Notes under the pieces: model-generated
Database searches by the model: none
Seen by the model: only the letters and a program-made list of their open reading frames with translations
What the model was told of the DNA's origin: nothing
Program-made: the position numbers and the translations under genes
Source: Lysinibacillus odysseyi 34hs-1 = NBRC 100172
Lineage (GTDB): Bacteria; Bacillota; Bacilli; Bacillales_A; Planococcaceae
NCBI RefSeq assembly: GCF_001591965.1
Contig: NZ_BCVX01000008.1
Span: 62,001-126,000, forward strand
Direction: 5' to 3'
Length of the DNA: 64,000 nucleotides
Shown here: positions 44,645 through 54,485 of the stretch, one piece after another
How positions within the stretch are numbered: the first letter of the stretch is position 1
Layout of the letters: the number at the start of each line of letters is the position of its first letter

Positions 44645-45328
44645 TTATTCATCCTGCAAAATTACTCCATCGCTCATTTTTACAACGCGATCAGCAAAAG
44701 CGAGCATCTCCTCATCATGTGTCACCATTAATGTCGTCACACCTAACGTTTTTGTTAAATGCCGGATCAGGGCCATTACGTCCTGCGAGCGTTTTGAATC
44801 CAAGCTTGCCGTCGGTTCATCCGCAAACAATACTTTTGGTTTATGAATTAATGCGCGTGCAATCGCAATACGCTGCTTCTCCCCTCCCGATAAAGATGGA
44901 GGATAGGCTTCTTTACGATGGGTCATCCCGACAAGCTCAAGCATCTGGTCCACTTCTTCCTGCTGCTCTTTATTCGACATCTTGCTTTCCGCTACTTCCA
45001 GCATAAGCTTAAGCTGTTCCTCCACATTCAGAAAAGGGACAAGATGTGCAAATTGAAAGATAAAGCCAAACTCCTTCGCCCGTACTTGGCGAATCTGCTC
45101 ATGGCTCATATTTTTCAAATTGTATCCATTGAATATAACGTTACCATCGGTCGCTTGCTGTAAACCTGCTGCAATGGTAAGCAGCGTACTTTTGCCTGAA
45201 CCGGAAGTTCCTACAAGGGCGGTTACCTGCCCCTGTTCTAATGTCAAACTGGCTCCCTTCAATACTCGCTCTACTACTTCACCGACTTTAAATGTTTTTT
45301 CTACATTTTCAATTACAAAGACGGCCAT
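44645..45328 (-). CDS. hrtA: Haem exporter ATPase HrtA
   Basis: 227 residues from the ATG behind CAGGGGGA. Walker A GTSGSGKST, signature LSGGEKQRIAIARAL, Walker B VLFADEPTASLD. MacB/LolD-type ATPase energising the FtsX-type permease HrtB encoded 1 base upstream. Together they remove toxic haem from the membrane. Confidence 0.85.
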   Translation of the reverse strand: MAVFVIENVEKTFKVGEVVERVLKGASLTLEQGQVTALVGTSGSGKSTLLTIAAGLQQATDGNVIFNGYNLKNMSHEQIRQVRAKEFGFIFQFAHLVPFLNVEEQLKLMLEVAESKMSNKEQQEEVDQMLELVGMTHRKEAYPPSLSGGEKQRIAIARALIHKPKVLFADEPTASLDSKRSQDVMALIRHLTKTLGVTTLMVTHDEEMLAFADRVVKMSDGVILQDE

Positions 45329-45329
45329 A

Positions 45330-46358
45330 TTACATTTCCCCCTGTTGAATAGCCTGCAATGGCTGGATTTTTCGAATTTGCAGCCCGGATAGCGTTGCAC
45401 CTATAAAGCCGATACTTAAGAAAACAAGTGATAGTTTCCATGAAGTATCAAACGGCAGGTGAAACGGCATGCCCTCCGGTGCAATGAATTGGAAGCCTTG
45501 ACTTAACATAATTGCTAACACAAGTGCTATCGTTGTTACAGCCAGCATTTGAGTCCACATAATTTTAAAGAGGGCTGATGTTTTCAATCCAATCGCCTTT
45601 AAGATTCCATACAAGCCGAACTTTTGTACATTCATCATATAAAAGAAGATTCCAATGAGCATACCGCTAATGACGAATAAAAAGGCGATAATCATATTCA
45701 ATGACAGCTGCTCGGCACTGTAACTTGGAATTGTATTTAAAAAGTCGGCTGTTGAAAATGCTTGTAAACCGGAGATTTCTTCTCTTTCTCCTTGTACAAA
45801 CATAAGCTGCATCGTATCTGTACGGTACATTTCTTTATAATTGTCCGGATGAATAAAAGCTACGGGTGCGTGGCTGAATTTTGCCTGCTCCACAAAGCCC
45901 TTAACAGTAAATTCCCCATCCAATTGACTGTTTGTCAGTACATCTCCAACTTTCAAACCGTCCTCCTGCAAAGATTCATCCAGCACAATTTCACCGGGTT
46001 CTATGTTTGGAAACAGATCTGACGCCGTAGATGCTACAAACGCAACACTATGCTGTTTCTCTTCCCCATCATTTACAAATCCCATTTGAATCGATAAAGC
46101 AGCAGCCTCTTCAAAGTCTTCCAGTATATCTTTTTGGAGATTTTCATTTATTTGCGACAGCGTATATGTTTCTTCTGCCGTTTCTGTCATATAAAATGTT
46201 CCATCTGGCAGATTTTTTATGAGGGCTGCATTGTCTTGAGACAAGCCGTTTGCTAACCCAGATATCATAAATGTTAAAAAGCTTATTAAAAAAATAACTG
46301 CTCCAACAATGAGAAACTTGCTTTTGTTTCTCTTTATTTCTTTCCAAGCCAAATGCAT
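45330..46358 (-). CDS. hrtB: Haem exporter permease HrtB (FtsX-like)
   Basis: 342 residues with four membrane segments: one N-terminal, then a large outer domain, then three C-terminal ones (about 230-335). The start MHLAWKEIKRNKSKFLIVG and FMISGLANGLSQDN closely follow the HrtB pattern. First gene of the hrtB-hrtA-hssR-hssS set, directly downstream of the HssR-like repeat. Confidence 0.85.
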   Translation of the reverse strand: MHLAWKEIKRNKSKFLIVGAVIFLISFLTFMISGLANGLSQDNAALIKNLPDGTFYMTETAEETYTLSQINENLQKDILEDFEEAAALSIQMGFVNDGEEKQHSVAFVASTASDLFPNIEPGEIVLDESLQEDGLKVGDVLTNSQLDGEFTVKGFVEQAKFSHAPVAFIHPDNYKEMYRTDTMQLMFVQGEREEISGLQAFSTADFLNTIPSYSAEQLSLNMIIAFLFVISGMLIGIFFYMMNVQKFGLYGILKAIGLKTSALFKIMWTQMLAVTTIALVLAIMLSQGFQFIAPEGMPFHLPFDTSWKLSLVFLSIGFIGATLSGLQIRKIQPLQAIQQGEM

Positions 46359-46403
46359 GTTTTTCTCCTCCGTCTTGATGTTATAGCTATACGATACAAC
46401 GTG

Positions 46404-46423
46404 AATATGAACGGGGTATGAAT
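46404..46423 (-). promoter_or_regulatory. HssR-type direct repeat upstream of hrtB
   Basis: Minus strand ATTCATACC-CC-GTTCATATT: two 9-base half-sites in direct repeat with a 2-base gap. The known HssR box is GTTCATATT-NN-GTTCATATT; here the downstream half is perfect and the upstream half keeps the TTCATA core. It lies about 45 bases upstream of the hrtB start. Confidence 0.7.
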
Positions 46424-46501
46424 GGCTGTTTACAACTTAAAATGATTAAAGGAGGTCAATATGCTATATTTACAGTAAGGATGCAAGAAAGGATGTTTGG
46501 A

Positions 46502-48688
46502 ATGGCAAAAAGCTTAGTATTAGCAGAAAAGCCTTCAGTAGCAAGGGATATTGCGAATGTGCTGAAGTGTAATAAAAAAGGAAATGGTTTTTTAGAAGGA
46601 GATAAATACATCGTGACGTGGGCACTCGGACATCTCGTGACACTCGCCGACCCCGAAACGTATGATAATAAATATAAAACATGGAACTTAGAGGACCTTC
46701 CGATGCTGCCGGAGCGCCTAAAGCTTACGGTCATCAAGCAGTCAGGCAAGCAGTTCAACGCCGTTAAGTCCCAGCTGAACCGAAGCGACGTAAATGAAAT
46801 TATTATCGCAACGGATGCAGGCCGTGAAGGCGAGCTTGTGGCACGGTGGGTTATCGCCAAAGCCAAAGTGAATAAACCGATCAAGCGTCTATGGATTTCC
46901 TCGGTAACAGACAAGGCAATCAAAGAAGGCTTCAACAATTTAAAACCTGGCAAGGCATATGAAAACCTGTACCATGCAGCAGTGGCCCGCTCGGAGGCAG
47001 ACTGGTATATCGGACTGAATGCCACACGTGCCTTAACGACACGCTTCAATGCCCAATTAAATTGTGGACGTGTTCAAACGCCGACTGTAGCAATGATTGC
47101 AGCACGGGAAGATGAAATTAAAAACTTTAAGCCGCAAACATATTATGGTATTGAGGCACAGACGGATACAGTAAAGCTGACTTGGCAGGACGCAAACGGC
47201 AACAGCCGGAGCTTCCATAAGGAGAAAATTGATGCAATCGTTAAGTCTCTTGGGCGTCAGGATGCGAAAGTCGTAGCAATTGATCGCAAGGCAAAAAAAT
47301 CATTCGCACCGGCATTATATGACCTGACAGAATTACAGCGCGATGCAAACAAATTCTTCGGCTATTCAGCTAAAGAGACATTAAACATTATGCAAAAGTT
47401 GTACGAGCAGCATAAAGTATTGACATATCCTCGTACAGATTCACGCTATCTTTCAAGCGATATCGTAGCGACAATTCCAGAACGCTTAAAGGCATGCGGT
47501 GTAGGTGAATACCGCCAGCTGACTAATAAAGTTTTGAACAAGCCGATCAAGGCATCGAAAGCATTTGTAGATGATAGCAAGGTCAGTGACCACCATGCCA
47601 TCATTCCGACAGAAGGGTATGTAAATTTTTCCGCTTTCAATGATAAGGAGCGCAAAATTTATGACCTTGTCGTAAAACGCTTCCTTGCTGTACTATTTCC
47701 TGCGCACGAATATGAACAGCTGACAGTACAAGCAGCAATCGGTAATGAGAAATTTATTGCTAAAGGAAAGACAGTGTTAAACGCCGGCTGGAAAGAAGTC
47801 TATGAAAACCGCTTTGATGATGAAGAATCAACAGACGACGTAAAAGAGCAACTGCTGCCGCGCATCGAAAAAGGCGACGTTTTAAAAACAAAGCTGATCG
47901 CCCAAACATCCGGCCAGACAAAGCCACCGGCACGTTTTACAGAAGCTACATTATTATCTGCAATGGAAAACCCAACGAAGTATTTGGAAACAGGAGATAA
48001 AAAGCTGGCCGATACGTTAAAATCAACGGGCGGTTTAGGTACAGTGGCTACACGCGCTGATATTATCGATAAACTCTTCAATTCCTTCCTAATCGAAAAA
48101 CGCGGCGGAAAGGATATTTATATTACATCAAAAGGCCGCCAGCTTTTAGACTTAGTGCCGGAAGAACTGCGCTCTCCTGCTACCACTGCCGAATGGGAAC
48201 AGAAGCTTGAATTGATTGCAAAGGGCAAATTGAAAAAAGATGTATTCATCAATGAAATGAAGGAACATACAAAAGAAATTGTAGCTGAAATCAAATCAAG
48301 CGACAAAAAATATAAACATGATAACATCTCTACGAAATCCTGCCCGGATTGCGGCAAACCGATGCTTGAAGTGAACGGCAAAAAAGGGAAAATGCTTGTT
48401 TGTCAGGACCGCGAATGCGGCCACCGCAAAAATGTGTCACGTGTAACAAATGCGCGCTGTCCGCAGTGTAAGAAAAAGCTGGAACTTCGTGGTGAAGGTG
48501 ACGGCCAGATTTTCGTATGTAAATGCGGTTACCGCGAGAAACTATCCGCCTTTGAAGCACGCCGGAAGAAAGAAGGCGGCGGTAAAGTGGATAAACGGAG
48601 TGTGCAGAAGTATCTGAAGCAACAGGAAAAAGAAGAACCGGTGAACAATGCACTCGCTGAAGCGCTGAAAGGCTTAAAATTCGACTAA
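46502..48688 (+). CDS. topB: DNA topoisomerase III
   Basis: 728 residues from the ATG of MAKSLVLAEKPSV, with AAAGGA 8 bases upstream; in-frame upstream codons lack a site. Toprim domain with LAEKPSVARDIA (8-19) and the metal motif DAGREGE. Catalytic tyrosine Y309 in LTYPRTDSRYL. The C-terminal zinc-ribbon region has CPDCGKPM...CQDRECGH and CPQCKKKL...CKCGY. A type IA enzyme that relaxes and decatenates DNA. The family often includes a shorter tail, so the double ribbon is a distinguishing feature. Confidence 0.96.
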   Translation: MAKSLVLAEKPSVARDIANVLKCNKKGNGFLEGDKYIVTWALGHLVTLADPETYDNKYKTWNLEDLPMLPERLKLTVIKQSGKQFNAVKSQLNRSDVNEIIIATDAGREGELVARWVIAKAKVNKPIKRLWISSVTDKAIKEGFNNLKPGKAYENLYHAAVARSEADWYIGLNATRALTTRFNAQLNCGRVQTPTVAMIAAREDEIKNFKPQTYYGIEAQTDTVKLTWQDANGNSRSFHKEKIDAIVKSLGRQDAKVVAIDRKAKKSFAPALYDLTELQRDANKFFGYSAKETLNIMQKLYEQHKVLTYPRTDSRYLSSDIVATIPERLKACGVGEYRQLTNKVLNKPIKASKAFVDDSKVSDHHAIIPTEGYVNFSAFNDKERKIYDLVVKRFLAVLFPAHEYEQLTVQAAIGNEKFIAKGKTVLNAGWKEVYENRFDDEESTDDVKEQLLPRIEKGDVLKTKLIAQTSGQTKPPARFTEATLLSAMENPTKYLETGDKKLADTLKSTGGLGTVATRADIIDKLFNSFLIEKRGGKDIYITSKGRQLLDLVPEELRSPATTAEWEQKLELIAKGKLKKDVFINEMKEHTKEIVAEIKSSDKKYKHDNISTKSCPDCGKPMLEVNGKKGKMLVCQDRECGHRKNVSRVTNARCPQCKKKLELRGEGDGQIFVCKCGYREKLSAFEARRKKEGGGKVDKRSVQKYLKQQEKEEPVNNALAEALKGLKFD

Positions 48689-48698
48689 CATATAAAAG

Positions 48699-48742
48699 AG
48701 GCTATGTGAAAAGCCAAAACGACTTTTCACATAGCCTTTTTC
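48699..48742 (+). terminator. topB terminator
   Basis: AGGCTATGTGAAAAG paired with CTTTTCACATAGCCT, then TTTTCC. A perfect 15-bp stem. Confidence 0.92.
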
Positions 48743-48854
48743 CATTATAAATAACTGCTTTAAAATAGTACCCCTGTAGTGTTCGCATCACCATGTCACC
48801 AGCTTCTCCGCAAAACAGGTATCCGAAAATTCCTTCTCGGACACCTCTTTCCTA

Positions 48855-49370
48855 TTATTCATTCCATTCTTCAGCAAGCACGGCATAGTAGTATTCATCC
48901 CACCAGCTATCCCCGGCTGGAATACATTGTTTGAAATAGCCTTCCCGTCTCATTCCAATCTTTTCCATTACCCGCCAGGACGGGATATTTTCCGGCTGGC
49001 ATGTAGCTATAATCCGATGCAGCTTCATTTCTGTGAAGCCGTAATCAAGCACAGCACGGGCTGCTTCTGTAGCATATCCCTTATTAAAATAGCCGGGATT
49101 AAACACCCACCCGATTTCATATGTATGATCACCGAAATATTTGAAAAATGTAATATGGCCGATGATCGTTTCTTCCCCCTTGATTCTTACCGGAAAATGT
49201 TTCGCTTCTTCCCCTGCATGATCTTGAACAAATTTTATTGCAGCCTCTTCACTGAAGATTCCTTCTGGTATATATTTCATTACATCAGCTCTTGATGTAT
49301 AAGTATGGACGTCACGCCAATCTCTTTCTTTAAATGTTTCAATAATAAGTCTTTCTGTTTCAATATACAT
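48855..49370 (-). CDS. GNAT acetyltransferase, RimJ/RimL-like
   Basis: 171 residues. The acetyl-CoA site is seen in EIGWVFNPGYFNKGYATEAARAVLDYGF, and the C-terminal IIATCQPENIPSWRVMEKIGMRREGYF is typical of GNATs that modify protein N-termini or small molecules. Substrate unknown. The ATG follows GGGGGTAAAT. A weak hairpin downstream (AGGTGTCCGA with TCGGATACCT) may end the transcript. Confidence 0.88.
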   Translation of the reverse strand: MYIETERLIIETFKERDWRDVHTYTSRADVMKYIPEGIFSEEAAIKFVQDHAGEEAKHFPVRIKGEETIIGHITFFKYFGDHTYEIGWVFNPGYFNKGYATEAARAVLDYGFTEMKLHRIIATCQPENIPSWRVMEKIGMRREGYFKQCIPAGDSWWDEYYYAVLAEEWNE

Positions 49371-49542
49371 ATTTACCCCCTGTTTTCATGTGATTTTTCC
49401 CTCTTATATAATGTTATTACACAACATGATTTCTTTAGCATTATTGTGAAAATGAAGCTGCTACTGCTAAAAGTGCAGGGGCTGATTTCGTATTATAGAA
49501 ATTAGTCCCCCTCATAATTCCTTATGTTTCTTCCTGCTCCGC

Positions 49543-50760
49543 TTACCTTTTTCTATGCCCTGTCCATTTATCGCTTGCCTTAAAATTATAAACGGGAACA
49601 ATACGCTTCTGGACTTCTACTGTCTCATCAATCTGGTCCATAATCTCCTGCATTGGCTTGTATGCCATTGGTGCTTCATCCAGCGTTTCCTCAGAAACGG
49701 ATGTCGTCCAAATTCCTTCCATCGTCTGTTTAAAATCTTCCATCGATAGATTTTTCATGGCAGCTGAACGTGAAAAAATCCGTCCCGCACCATGAGGAGC
49801 TGACTCATTCCATGCGGCGCTGCCTTTTCCAATGCAAATAAGTGAACCGTCACGCATATTCATTGGAATAACAAGCTGTTCTCCTGCTGCTGCCCGAACA
49901 GCCCCTTTCCGCAAAATCATCGAGTCAGTGTCAATATAATTGTGTACGGAATCAAACTGCTGTCCGTATTCCCACTTCATCTTCTCGGCAATGATACGTG
50001 CAATCGCCCGGCGGTTTTCATGGGCAAACTGCTGTGCCAGTTTCATATCTGCAATATAATCAGAAAACAGGTCTCCCTCCAGATATGCCAGCTCTTTCGG
50101 AACAAGTGGATTTTCATCTTTGTATTCCGCAATCATTCGCTGGATGTCCCGGTGTCTTCCAGCCGCCTTTAGTGCGTCGATCTTCTCTGTCAAATCTATA
50201 CGGCGCAGCGATTCAAACGCACGAGTTTGATGCCAGTTCGCGATTTTTGCACCGACATACCGCGATCCTGTATGGATAAGCAAATAATGTTTGCCTCCTT
50301 CATCTTTGGCTAGCTCTATAAAGTGGTTCCCTCCACCAAGCGTGCCAAGAGAACGGTTTGTATAATCATTATGCAGACCGCTTGCTACAAATAAATCATT
50401 GGCAAAATGCTCTGTTTGCCGGATACTGCCTGCTTCTTCATGTATATCATTTCCAGACGGTACAAACTGCCGGATCGTCTTATCAAGCTGATCAAAGTCA
50501 ATCGTTCTCTCGCCGATTTCGGCAACGAATACACCACACCCTACATCCACTCCGACTAAATTTGGTACAACACGGTTATTCAATGCAATGGTTGTTCCGA
50601 TTACACAGCCTTTTCCTGCATGATAATCAGGCATGATACGGACTTTTGCGCCTTCCATAAACGGCTGGTTAACAAGCTCTTCAATTTGGGCAATCGCCGC
50701 TTCCTGTGGATTATTTGTATAAATAAGGGCATCCGTATATTGCCCTTTCACCTGGATCAT
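49543..50760 (-). CDS. rtcB: RtcB-family RNA ligase
   Basis: 405 residues. PDYHAGKGCVIGTTI and VGVDVGCGVFVAEI carry the metal and GMP-binding residues of RtcB. GTLGGGNHFIEL, HTGSRYVG and SAAWNESAPHGAGRIFSRSAA (the HGAGR motif with the guanylated histidine) complete the active site. It ligates 2',3'-cyclic phosphate or 3'-phosphate ends with 5'-OH ends. AAGGAGGA precedes the ATG. No archease or RtcA gene lies next to it. Confidence 0.93.
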   Translation of the reverse strand: MIQVKGQYTDALIYTNNPQEAAIAQIEELVNQPFMEGAKVRIMPDYHAGKGCVIGTTIALNNRVVPNLVGVDVGCGVFVAEIGERTIDFDQLDKTIRQFVPSGNDIHEEAGSIRQTEHFANDLFVASGLHNDYTNRSLGTLGGGNHFIELAKDEGGKHYLLIHTGSRYVGAKIANWHQTRAFESLRRIDLTEKIDALKAAGRHRDIQRMIAEYKDENPLVPKELAYLEGDLFSDYIADMKLAQQFAHENRRAIARIIAEKMKWEYGQQFDSVHNYIDTDSMILRKGAVRAAAGEQLVIPMNMRDGSLICIGKGSAAWNESAPHGAGRIFSRSAAMKNLSMEDFKQTMEGIWTTSVSEETLDEAPMAYKPMQEIMDQIDETVEVQKRIVPVYNFKASDKWTGHRKR

Positions 50761-50903
50761 CGAATTCCTCCTTGTCTAAAAAATAGAGGTCGGCAAAATA
50801 GCTTCTTCCTCCTGCTGTTCCTCATTTCTTATACGTACGACCTTCCAAAATGTTTCTTTTATGACAAAAAAAATTATATTTCCCGGGTAATATTTCTTTT
50901 TCT

Positions 50904-52268
50904 TCATCCTTCTACATCCAAGATGACTCCCGGTGAGAAAAGGTTCTCAGGGTCCAGCAGCTTTTTTATTCCTTTCATGATGAAAAGTGTCGACTCATGC
51001 TCTTTTTGCAGGAAACGCTTTTTCCCAACTCCTACCCCATGTTCGCCTGTGCATGTTCCCCCATGCTTCAGTGCGAATTCTACAATTTGATCGTTGATGG
51101 CATGCATAACTGCTACTTCGTCCTCATTACTTTGATCGATGGCCATGGCGACATGGAAGTTCCCATCCCCTACATGTCCTAAAATAGAAGCATGCATATT
51201 ATATTTATCTACAATTTGCCGCGCATATAAAATGGCTTGACTCAGCTTTGATAAAGGAACACAGACATCAGTAAACATCAGTTGTTTCCCCGGGTTTGCC
51301 GCGGCAATAGAAAGTGCTGCATCATGACGGGCCTGCCAAAGCTTTGCGCGAGCCAGTGAATCCGTTTCCATCTGTAAATCACATGTCCAATCCCCGGCCA
51401 TCTCCTTGAGGATAGCCAATTGCAGACCAACTTCCTCTTTACTGCCACTCACCTCAATTAATAAGGAAGGCGCCACTTTTAAATCAAGCCCGGATTGCTT
51501 ATTAACACTGGCGATTGTCTCCGCATCAAGCAGCTCTATTTTGGTTACTTTCATGCCGCCTGCCAGAATTTGATACGCTGCATCACTGGCATCCGTAATC
51601 TCATTGAACGTCAGCTTTGCAACAGCACTGTATTCTTCGATCCCATATAGTTTTAAAGTGATTTCACTAAACAGACCTAATGTCCCCTCGGAACCTACGA
51701 ACAACTCTTTTACCGCATAGCCGGCAGAAGTTTTAGCAGCATCTGCTCCAGGGGTGATGACCTCTCCTGAAGCAAGAACGACCCGTAACTTGCGGACTTG
51801 CTGGCGCATTGTTCCGTACTTTACCGCATTCGTACCACTAGCATTCGTTGCTGTCATACCACCAAGCGTTGCGTTCGCACCTGGATCTACCGGAAAAAAC
51901 AATCCATACTGTTTTAGCGCCTGATTCAGCTGTTCCCTTGTCACTCCCGGCTGAACAGTTACAGTGAAATCTTCTGGTCGAATGGCAAGTATTTCGTTCA
52001 TTTCGGAGAAATCCACTACAATGCCCCCGTAATAAGGAATAGTCTGGGCTTCCAGGCTCGTCCCTACGCCGTACGGGATAATTGGCTTTTTATACTTCTT
52101 CGCAACGGCTACAATGCCGATCAGCTCCTGCTCTGTTTTTGGAAAGACCACTACATCAGGCATACTCGCCTTGTGGTAAGTAAATGTCTTACTATGATGC
52201 TCCATAATTGTTTCGTTAGTAGAAACAGTCCCTACTACTTCTTTCAATTCTTCAATCAACAAATTCAT
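50904..52268 (-). CDS. FAD-linked 2-hydroxy-acid oxidase/dehydrogenase (GlcD type)
   Basis: 454 residues of the VAO/p-cresol methylhydroxylase fold. FAD motifs PYGVGTSLEAQTIP, DPGANATLGGMTATNASGTNAVKYG and GSEGTLG, then C-terminal HVGDGNFHVAM and CTGEHGVGVGKKRFL, mark the D-lactate dehydrogenase/glycolate oxidase GlcD branch. The electron acceptor is likely membrane quinone. It stands alone (no iron-sulphur glcF gene). AAAGGGGAAG precedes the ATG. A 6-bp dyad AATACT-6-AGTATT (52292-52309) in the upstream region may be an operator. Confidence 0.9.
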   Translation of the reverse strand: MNLLIEELKEVVGTVSTNETIMEHHSKTFTYHKASMPDVVVFPKTEQELIGIVAVAKKYKKPIIPYGVGTSLEAQTIPYYGGIVVDFSEMNEILAIRPEDFTVTVQPGVTREQLNQALKQYGLFFPVDPGANATLGGMTATNASGTNAVKYGTMRQQVRKLRVVLASGEVITPGADAAKTSAGYAVKELFVGSEGTLGLFSEITLKLYGIEEYSAVAKLTFNEITDASDAAYQILAGGMKVTKIELLDAETIASVNKQSGLDLKVAPSLLIEVSGSKEEVGLQLAILKEMAGDWTCDLQMETDSLARAKLWQARHDAALSIAAANPGKQLMFTDVCVPLSKLSQAILYARQIVDKYNMHASILGHVGDGNFHVAMAIDQSNEDEVAVMHAINDQIVEFALKHGGTCTGEHGVGVGKKRFLQKEHESTLFIMKGIKKLLDPENLFSPGVILDVEG

Positions 52269-52568
52269 CTTCCCCTTTCTCTTGATACTATAATACTCTT
52301 AAAAGTATTAATATTCCGCATATTTAACCCCTTTTTTATTTGTGAGTAAATTGTTACGGGTAGAATGAAAAACATAAGGAATCAGGAAATATTCATAGGT
52401 TTATACAAAGAAACCGGATGGTTCATCTCCTGAATATCGGGTATAAACGTTGATACAATGCCATTTTAAAATTCACTTCTTTTTTCGGAATCTTCTACAA
52501 CACTTTTGAGAAATAGTATGTTACTATACATCATGTTTTGAAATACGTAACTGAAACAGGGGTGGCAG

Positions 52569-53912
52569 ATGACAAACAAAAAAGAGCTGAGCTTATTTAA
52601 ATTAACTTGGCCTATTTTTCTAGAGTTGTTCTTATTCATGCTTATGGGGTTGGTCGATACGTTTATGCTGAGTTCAGTTTCGGATGAGGCAGTAGCCGGT
52701 GTCGGAGCAGCCAATCAATATGTCCAGATTGCTATTTTAATTTTGGGCGTTATCGGAACAGGAGCTTCTATTGTCATTTCACAATATATTGGATCACATC
52801 GTCTATTAGACGTAACAAAACTTTCTGCTTTATCTATTACACTTAACTTTATTATAGGCATTTTAGTAAGTCTCGTATTTATCATATTTTCAGGTAACAT
52901 CTTAGCAGCTATGAACTTAGAAGGTGATGTTCTAACTGCTGCTACAACCTATTTAACTTTCGTAGGCGGCTCTATTTTCTTCCAGTCTATCATTACTTCC
53001 GCCTCCGCGATTATTCGGGTGCAAGGTTTGACAAAGCAAACGATGTATTTAGCAGCGGGGATGAACTTCCTGAATGCTTTGTTCAACTATCTGTTCATCT
53101 TCGGCAAATTTGGTTTTCCAGAGATGGGAGTCGCGGGTGCGGGGCTTTCTTCTATTATTAGCCGGGGTATTGCTGCCGTCGTCTTTTTCTGGCTGCTGTA
53201 TCGCTCGTTGGAGATTAAAATCGAATATCGCTACTTTTATACTTTTTCCAAAAACTATGTAAAGGAAATCTTAAAGATCGGGATTCCCTCTGCTGTTGAG
53301 CAGATTTTATATCAAGCATGCCAGCTTGTATTCCTTTACTACGTGACGTATCTTGGGGCTGCTTCTCTTGCAGCCCGGCAGTATGCAGTAAACATTTCCA
53401 TGTTTACTTACTTGTTCGCTCTTGCCATTGGGACAGGAACAGCTATTCTAATCGGGCGCAGTGTCGGCGCAGGAGAAAAGGACATTGCTTATAATCGGGC
53501 TTGGTCCAGTGTCAAAACAGCCATGGTTTTAACTATTCCTACAGTGGTGGTCATCACAATTTTCCGGGAGCCTTTTATGCGGCTCTTTACAACAAATGAA
53601 GAAGTCGTTTCCATCGGGGCCTCCGTTCTTTTGCTCGGTATCGTACTAGAAACGGGGCGTGCCATTAACTTAACATTTATCAATGCTTTACGTGCGGCTG
53701 GGGATGCCCGTTACCCTGTAAGAGTCGGATTCCTTACAATGGTGTGTGTCAGTTTATCACTTGGATACTTGTTCGTCTTTGTCATGGATATGGGGCTGGT
53801 AGGAATATGGCTTGCCGTTGCAGCTGATGAATGGCTCCGTGCTATCTTTGTCCTTCTTCGTTGGCGCAGCCGTAAATGGGAGCGATATTCTATTATTTCC
53901 TCCGATAAATAA
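52569..53912 (+). CDS. MATE-family efflux transporter
   Basis: 447 residues, 12 membrane segments in two homologous halves. LTWPIFLELFLFMLMGLVDTFMLS at the start and GIPSAVEQILYQACQLVF in the second half are typical of the NorM/DinF branch. It exports drugs or metabolites with Na+ or H+. GGGGTGGCAG precedes the ATG. Terminator at 53922-53957 separates it from the FMN riboswitches, so it is not obviously under riboflavin control. The 300 bases upstream (52269-52568) show no element I recognise beyond the dyad noted for the oxidase. Confidence 0.93.
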   Translation: MTNKKELSLFKLTWPIFLELFLFMLMGLVDTFMLSSVSDEAVAGVGAANQYVQIAILILGVIGTGASIVISQYIGSHRLLDVTKLSALSITLNFIIGILVSLVFIIFSGNILAAMNLEGDVLTAATTYLTFVGGSIFFQSIITSASAIIRVQGLTKQTMYLAAGMNFLNALFNYLFIFGKFGFPEMGVAGAGLSSIISRGIAAVVFFWLLYRSLEIKIEYRYFYTFSKNYVKEILKIGIPSAVEQILYQACQLVFLYYVTYLGAASLAARQYAVNISMFTYLFALAIGTGTAILIGRSVGAGEKDIAYNRAWSSVKTAMVLTIPTVVVITIFREPFMRLFTTNEEVVSIGASVLLLGIVLETGRAINLTFINALRAAGDARYPVRVGFLTMVCVSLSLGYLFVFVMDMGLVGIWLAVAADEWLRAIFVLLRWRSRKWERYSIISSDK

Positions 53913-53921
53913 TTCTTCTTT

Positions 53922-53957
53922 AGCCGTACTACCTTCGGGAAGTATGGCTTCTTTTTA
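53922..53957 (+). terminator. MATE gene terminator
   Basis: AGCCGTACT paired with AGTATGGCT, TTCG-containing loop, then TCTTTTTAT. Confidence 0.8.
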
Positions 53958-54049
53958 TATAATCTACCTAGAAGGTCCCCCCTTTTTACTCAATTCACTC
54001 CTTCCTTTTCACTATTCCAAGTAAAATTTATAGATTTCTTTAAATATAG

Positions 54050-54058
54050 TGTTATAAT
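54050..54058 (+). promoter_or_regulatory. Extended -10 promoter of the rib operon
   Basis: TG-T-TATAAT about 20 bases ahead of the first FMN riboswitch, with no strong -35 box. Confidence 0.5.
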
Positions 54059-54076
54059 ATAGGGCAACGATAAATA

Positions 54077-54202
54077 AGTCCTTCGGGGTCGGGTGCAATT
54101 CCCAATCGGCGGTGATAGAGCGATCTTAAGCCCGCGAGCGTAACAGCAGGATTTGGTGTGAATCCAAAGCCGACAGTAACAGTCTGGATGGAAGAAGGAT
54201 GC
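54077..54202 (+). promoter_or_regulatory. FMN riboswitch, first copy
   Basis: Complete RFN element: CCTTCGGGGTCGGGTG, AATTCCCAATCGGCGGTGAT, AAGCCCGCGAGCG, CAGCAGGATTTGGT, CCAAAGCCGACAGT and the closing GGATGGAAGAAGGA. All conserved blocks are present, so it should bind FMN. It is followed by its own terminator (54268-54298), not by a gene. Confidence 0.96.
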
Positions 54203-54267
54203 GGATTTTTTCTGAAAAACCACTTTTTCAGGCTTATTTCGTATACCCATTTTCATCATACCAGTAC

Positions 54268-54298
54268 CCCAAGTAATTCGTTACTTGGGCTTTTTTAT
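54268..54298 (+). terminator. Terminator after the first FMN riboswitch
   Basis: CCCAAGTAA paired with TTACTTGGG around TTCG, followed by CTTTTTTATT. Confidence 0.92.
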
Positions 54299-54314
54299 TG
54301 CCAATTTTAATAGA

Positions 54315-54440
54315 AGTCCTTCGGGGTCGGGTGTAATTCCCAATCGGCGGTGATAGAGAAATCTTAAGCCCGCGAGCGTAACAGCAGGATTTGGTGCAAG
54401 TCCAAAGCCGACAGTAATAGTCTGGATGGAAGAAGGAGCT
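54315..54440 (+). promoter_or_regulatory. FMN riboswitch, second copy
   Basis: A second complete RFN element that differs from the first at about seven of 124 positions by eye, mostly in loops or as wobble changes in a stem (GGATT/AATCC in copy 1, GGATT/AGTCC in copy 2). It lies directly upstream of the terminator and the ribE gene. Confidence 0.96.
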
Positions 54441-54485
54441 GAAAAAGTCTTCACAGCAAGGCTTATTTAGTGACGCCTTTTACTC

